A DNA stretch of 64,000 nt. Source: JACMLD01 sp963705285. GTDB taxonomy: Bacteria; Bacteroidota; Bacteroidia; Chitinophagales; Chitinophagaceae. Of this stretch, positions 60,606 through 64,000 are shown piece by piece. The notes beneath the pieces were generated by a model that saw nothing but the letters and a program-made list of their open reading frames with translations, ran no database searches and was not told the origin of the DNA. The stretch lies in the NCBI GenBank assembly GCA_963705285.1, contig OY970066.1, forward strand, positions 4,960,001 through 5,024,000, read 5' to 3'. Position 1 is the first letter of the stretch, and each line of letters begins with the position of its first letter. The position numbers and the translations under genes were made by a program.

Positions 60606-61859
60606 ATGGACTACACCCTGTTAGCCGCCAAAACACAACAATACATTACCCGCTATTTTGAAAAAAATATCTCCCGACAACTGCCCTATCACAATAAGGT
60701 TCATACGGAGAATGTGGTGGCGGCCGTAACTAAAATCGGCAACCATTACCAGTTGAATGAGCATGATTTTTTTGTGGTAACGGAGGCCGCCTGGTTTCAT
60801 GATATGGGTTATTATCTGGGCGAACCATTGGGTCATGAACGGCATGGCGCGCAAATGGCCGAAGGTTTTTTGAAGGAAAATGGCGTTGACGAAGCTACTA
60901 TCGAACAGGTAAAAGCCTGTATTATGGCCACCCAGATGCCGCAGCGGCCCACCAACCTGCTGGAGCAGATTGTATGCGATGCGGACCTGTTTCACCTGGG
61001 TACCGATAATTTTCCCGAACTGAACAAGCAGATGCGGAAAGAGGCGGAAGAAAAAAAGAGCAAAGACATCGACAAAAAAGACTGGCGCCGCGGCACTATT
61101 CAATTGCTGCAAAGCCACCATTTTCATACTGATTACTCACGCCTGCTGCTGGACCAGAAAAAACAGGAGAACCTGGACAGTCTGCTGAAAAAACAGAAAG
61201 AAACAGGGAATCCGGAAACAAAAAAACAAGTGGCGCCCATTTCAGATTATGTAATTACACCGCTGGCCAGCGCGCTTGCAGACACCGATGAACACGGCGA
61301 TGCAAAAAGCCAGAAACAGAAAAAAGCCGACCGGCCGACCAGGGGCATTGAAACCATGTTCAGGGTAGCCTCTGCCAATCACCAGCGATTGAGCGATATG
61401 GCAGACAGCAAGGCCAATATTATGATCTCGGTTAACTCCATCATTTTATCAGTAGTGCTGGGTTTGATGGCGCGGCGGCTTGAAACCAACTCCAATCTCC
61501 TCATTCCAACCCTGCTCCTGCTGTCGGGCAGTGTTGCTGCAGTCGTTTTTTCGGTGCTGGCCACGCGTCCAAAAATACCGGGCGGTTCATTCTCTGAAGA
61601 ACAACTGCAAAGAAAATCGGTCAACCTCTTGTTTTTTGGCAACTTCTATAAAATGGATTTTGACCATTATTACGATGGCATGCAGCAGGTGATGAAAGAC
61701 GCAGAGTTTTTATATGCCAGCCTCATTCGCGATATCCACTCCCAGGGCATTGTACTGGGTCATAAGTACAAATTGCTGCGCATCTCTTATACGATCTTTA
61801 TGTTTACATTGATTATTGCGGTGCTGGCATTTGGTATAGCCATTATCTTTTTCGGTTAA
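60606..61859 (+). CDS. HD-domain phosphohydrolase fused to PycTM-type membrane effector domain
   Basis: 417 aa. N-terminal HD domain (about 1-190): H29/H33 in YHNKVHTENV, HD at 65-66 in AAWFHDMGYY, HERHGAQMAE near 77 and CDADLFHLG, an intact metal-site set. A Lys/Gln-rich linker (about 185-245) follows. The C-terminal domain (about 246-417) has RGIETMFRVASANHQRLSDMAD, then TM helices at about 272-289, 298-319 and 395-416, and RPKIPGG, as in the Pycsar effector domain PycTM (DUF5706). No pyrimidine cyclase is in the window. ppk1 follows 11 bp after its stop. A nucleotide-responsive membrane enzyme is a reasonable inference. Confidence 0.85.
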   Translation: MDYTLLAAKTQQYITRYFEKNISRQLPYHNKVHTENVVAAVTKIGNHYQLNEHDFFVVTEAAWFHDMGYYLGEPLGHERHGAQMAEGFLKENGVDEATIEQVKACIMATQMPQRPTNLLEQIVCDADLFHLGTDNFPELNKQMRKEAEEKKSKDIDKKDWRRGTIQLLQSHHFHTDYSRLLLDQKKQENLDSLLKKQKETGNPETKKQVAPISDYVITPLASALADTDEHGDAKSQKQKKADRPTRGIETMFRVASANHQRLSDMADSKANIMISVNSIILSVVLGLMARRLETNSNLLIPTLLLLSGSVAAVVFSVLATRPKIPGGSFSEEQLQRKSVNLLFFGNFYKMDFDHYYDGMQQVMKDAEFLYASLIRDIHSQGIVLGHKYKLLRISYTIFMFTLIIAVLAFGIAIIFFG

Positions 61860-61870
61860 ACAGTACTGTG

Positions 61871-63913
61871 ATGCATACACAATTTTTAAGCAGGGATCTG
61901 AGCTGGCTTTCGTTCAATGGCAGGGTACTGGAAGAAGGTGGCCGCAATACAGTTCCGTTAATAGAACGGTTTAAATTTCTTTCCATTTTTTCATCTAACC
62001 TCGATGAGTTTTACCGGGTTAGAATGCCCGCTATATTCTTGCTTAATAAAGTAAAAGCAGCAAAGGAACCTGAGAATGAAGACCTGCTCAGCCATGCCCG
62101 TGCCATGATTGCAGAACAGCAACAGCGATTTGGTATGATTCTGAGAACTGAACTGTTGCAGGCATTGCAGCAATACAATATTGAATTGTTGTACAACCAG
62201 GATCCTCCACCTGCCATTGCCCCGGCGTTGAAAGATTATTTTCAATCGGCGGTTACAACATTCCTGCATATTGTGCAACTGTCTAAAGACAATGCAACTT
62301 TTTTTCCAAAAAGCAATGCATTGTACCTGGCCGTTACCTGCCAGTCCGCTACCGGCCGTCAAAAATTTTTTATCATCAATATTCCGTCGGATGTATTACC
62401 GCGGTTTTACACCGTTGCGCACAACCACATCCAGTACATTGTATTTTTAGACGATATCATAAAACAGCACCTTCCGATTTTATTTGCAGGCCATACCATT
62501 ACAGGGGCTTGGAATATTAAAGTAACACGCGATGCCGAACTTGACCTGGCCGATGAATATGAAGGCGACCTGGCAGCGAAAATTGAAAAGCAATTAAAAA
62601 AGCGGGATGACGGCAGCGCCACCCGTTTTTTGTATGAGCCGGGTATGGACCAGCAGCAACTGGAATGGCTGATGGCCAAACTTAACCTGCCTGTAGAAAA
62701 CCTGGTAGAAGGGGGCAGGTACCATAACCTGAGAGACCTTGGTGATATACCGGTAACGAGCGATTTGCTGCGGTATCCGGCTGCGCCACCCCTGCAGGCA
62801 GACTGGACGGTTACAACTAATTCGGTTTTTGCGGCCATGCAGCAAAAAGACCGGATGGTGCATACTCCCTTTCAGCAGTACAACACCGTACTGCGTTTTT
62901 TTAATGAAGCGGCTACCGACCCGGGTGTAAAAGAAATTTATGTGACGCTCTACCGCGTTGCCGGCGATTCGCGCATAGTAAATGCATTGATAACCGCCGC
63001 CGCCAACGGAAAAAAAGTAACGGTATTTATTGAATTGAAGGCACGGTTTGATGAAGACAATAACCTGCGTTGGTCAAAAAAAATGAAAACTGCCGGCATA
63101 CAAATCATCAACAGCATACCTGCCTTAAAAGTACATGCCAAGGTGGCGCTGGTTAAAAAGAAAAATGGCCATCGCTTTCATTATTTTGGTTTGCTGGCTA
63201 CCGGCAACCTCAATGAAATAACTGCCCGGTTCTATACCGATCATATTTTGCTGACTACCCACCCGGGTATTGTGATGGAGCTGGAACTGTTGTTTATATT
63301 CCTCACCAAGCGGCGCAAGCCAACAGACAAAAATGAAATACTATTTAAACACCTGCTGGTGGCACAGTTTAACCTGCTGGACAGTTTTCTTGAAATGATA
63401 GACAACGAAATGGTGCATGCACGACAGGGACAAAAGGCGTCTATCATTATTAAGATGAACAACCTTGAAGAAAAGCAGCTCATCACTAAATTATACGAGG
63501 CATCTCAAGCGGGTGTAACCGTTCAATTGCTGATAAGAAGCATTTGCTGTCTGCAGGCAGGCGTGCCCGGTATGAGTGAAAATATTACCGTTACCCGCAT
63601 TGTAGACCGCTACCTGGAACATGGCCGGGTATTTGTTTTTCACAATGGGGGCAGTGAACAAATGTTCCTGGGGTCGGCCGATTGGATGAACCGAAATGTG
63701 CACCGGCGCATAGAAGTATGCTTTCCCGTTAGCGATGAAAACATAAAAAACGAAATTATGCAGATGATTAACCTGCAGTTACAAGATAATGTTCAGGCAG
63801 TATACATTGCCGCACCGGCCATTAATATACCCGTGCCGCCCGGTGAACCAGGCATACAATCGCAACCGGCTATATATCAATTTTTACAACAACATCAAAC
63901 AGCAATGTCATGA
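61871..63913 (+). CDS. ppk1: Polyphosphate kinase 1
   Basis: 680 aa from the ATG at 61871 (MHTQFLSRDLSWLSFN). A GTG three bases earlier is possible. The N domain starts FLSRDLSWLSFNGRVLEE; FKFLSIFSSNLDEFYRVRM (about 35-53) is diagnostic. The two PLD-like catalytic halves include VFIELKARFDEDNN, LKVHAKVALVKKK with the phospho-accepting His (about 423) and YLEHGRVFVFHNGG (about 580). It reversibly makes polyphosphate from ATP. It follows the HD-PycTM gene by 11 bp and overlaps the next ORF by 4 bp, so the three form one operon. Confidence 0.95.
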   Translation: MHTQFLSRDLSWLSFNGRVLEEGGRNTVPLIERFKFLSIFSSNLDEFYRVRMPAIFLLNKVKAAKEPENEDLLSHARAMIAEQQQRFGMILRTELLQALQQYNIELLYNQDPPPAIAPALKDYFQSAVTTFLHIVQLSKDNATFFPKSNALYLAVTCQSATGRQKFFIINIPSDVLPRFYTVAHNHIQYIVFLDDIIKQHLPILFAGHTITGAWNIKVTRDAELDLADEYEGDLAAKIEKQLKKRDDGSATRFLYEPGMDQQQLEWLMAKLNLPVENLVEGGRYHNLRDLGDIPVTSDLLRYPAAPPLQADWTVTTNSVFAAMQQKDRMVHTPFQQYNTVLRFFNEAATDPGVKEIYVTLYRVAGDSRIVNALITAAANGKKVTVFIELKARFDEDNNLRWSKKMKTAGIQIINSIPALKVHAKVALVKKKNGHRFHYFGLLATGNLNEITARFYTDHILLTTHPGIVMELELLFIFLTKRRKPTDKNEILFKHLLVAQFNLLDSFLEMIDNEMVHARQGQKASIIIKMNNLEEKQLITKLYEASQAGVTVQLLIRSICCLQAGVPGMSENITVTRIVDRYLEHGRVFVFHNGGSEQMFLGSADWMNRNVHRRIEVCFPVSDENIKNEIMQMINLQLQDNVQAVYIAAPAINIPVPPGEPGIQSQPAIYQFLQQHQTAMS

Positions 63914-64000
63914 ACAATAAACTGGCTTTAGTAATTGTGTTATTAGTACAGTTAGGTATTGTGGCCTGTTCGCAGCCTGCAGAAAAACTAACTATACCGG
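63910..64000 (+). CDS. Lipoprotein gene, truncated by window end
   Basis: The ATG overlaps the ppk1 stop (ATGA). The first 30 codons give a clear type II signal peptide (NKLALVIVLLVQLGIVAC, then SQPAEKL). The rest lies outside the window, so the product cannot be named. The coupling to ppk1 suggests a role connected with the same operon. Confidence 0.75.
   Translation, partial: MNNKLALVIVLLVQLGIVACSQPAEKLTIP

Noticed and set aside
60606..61859. Complete Pycsar defence system
   Set aside because: Only the effector-like domain is present, fused to HD. No pyrimidine cyclase is found in the window, and neighbours are metabolic.

Overview
The window reads as chromosomal DNA of a Bacteroidota member, most likely family Chitinophagaceae (inference). 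The evidence is two type IX secretion (T9SS) type-B cargo proteins with a PorP/SprF partner, lineage-typical families (DUF4270, DUF4294, DUF4251, GSCFA, Uma2, GH109, GH172), weak or absent Shine-Dalgarno sequences, and occasional TAnnTTTG promoter boxes. No rRNA, tRNA, CRISPR array or prophage was seen. One complete IS4-family insertion sequence is present.

Layout. 0-5 kb: a BioF-like synthase, MiaE, a 53-bp tandem repeat, a LacI-type palindrome, then a GH109 enzyme and a sugar-kinase-like phosphotransferase. 5-16.4 kb: housekeeping genes (GSCFA protein, HMG-CoA lyase, RlmB, NUDIX, metK, a DUF4270 lipoprotein, a single-domain GT5 protein, panC, panD, a flippase-like membrane protein, a heptose adenylyltransferase domain). 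16.4-17.7 kb: the IS. 18-28 kb: DUF4294, ccmF/ccmE, an arginase-family enzyme, two related membrane proteins, a radical SAM protein and two transporters. 28-33 kb: PorP/SprF and a large PKD-domain T9SS cargo. 33.8-44 kb: pyrE, NUDIX, thioesterase, coaD, pyrB, PBP4, a tandem Uma2 pair (one copy a pseudogene), cinA and a 2-oxoacid dehydrogenase E2. 44.7-49.8 kb: a second T9SS cargo, a Rossmann protein, and an overlapping HAD/adenosine deaminase pair. 49.8-60 kb: a carbohydrate region (GH5, GH172, GH43, GH29, myo-inositol oxygenase) with Ada and TlpA-like genes. 60-64 kb: an HD-domain protein fused to a Pycsar-effector-like membrane domain, directly followed by polyphosphate kinase 1 and a truncated lipoprotein gene.

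The strongest unexplained signal is intergenic. About twenty gene junctions carry degenerate short-period arrays, mostly heptanucleotides. Most begin at or within a few bases of a stop codon, their sense word contains TAG, TAA or TGA, and many have an inverted partner array at the other end of the junction. Because 7 is not a multiple of 3, such arrays place stops in all reading frames. In several places they encode the last residues of the gene. The word differs from junction to junction. The IS inserted inside one of these arrays. The other item most worth follow-up is the HD-PycTM/ppk1 operon.
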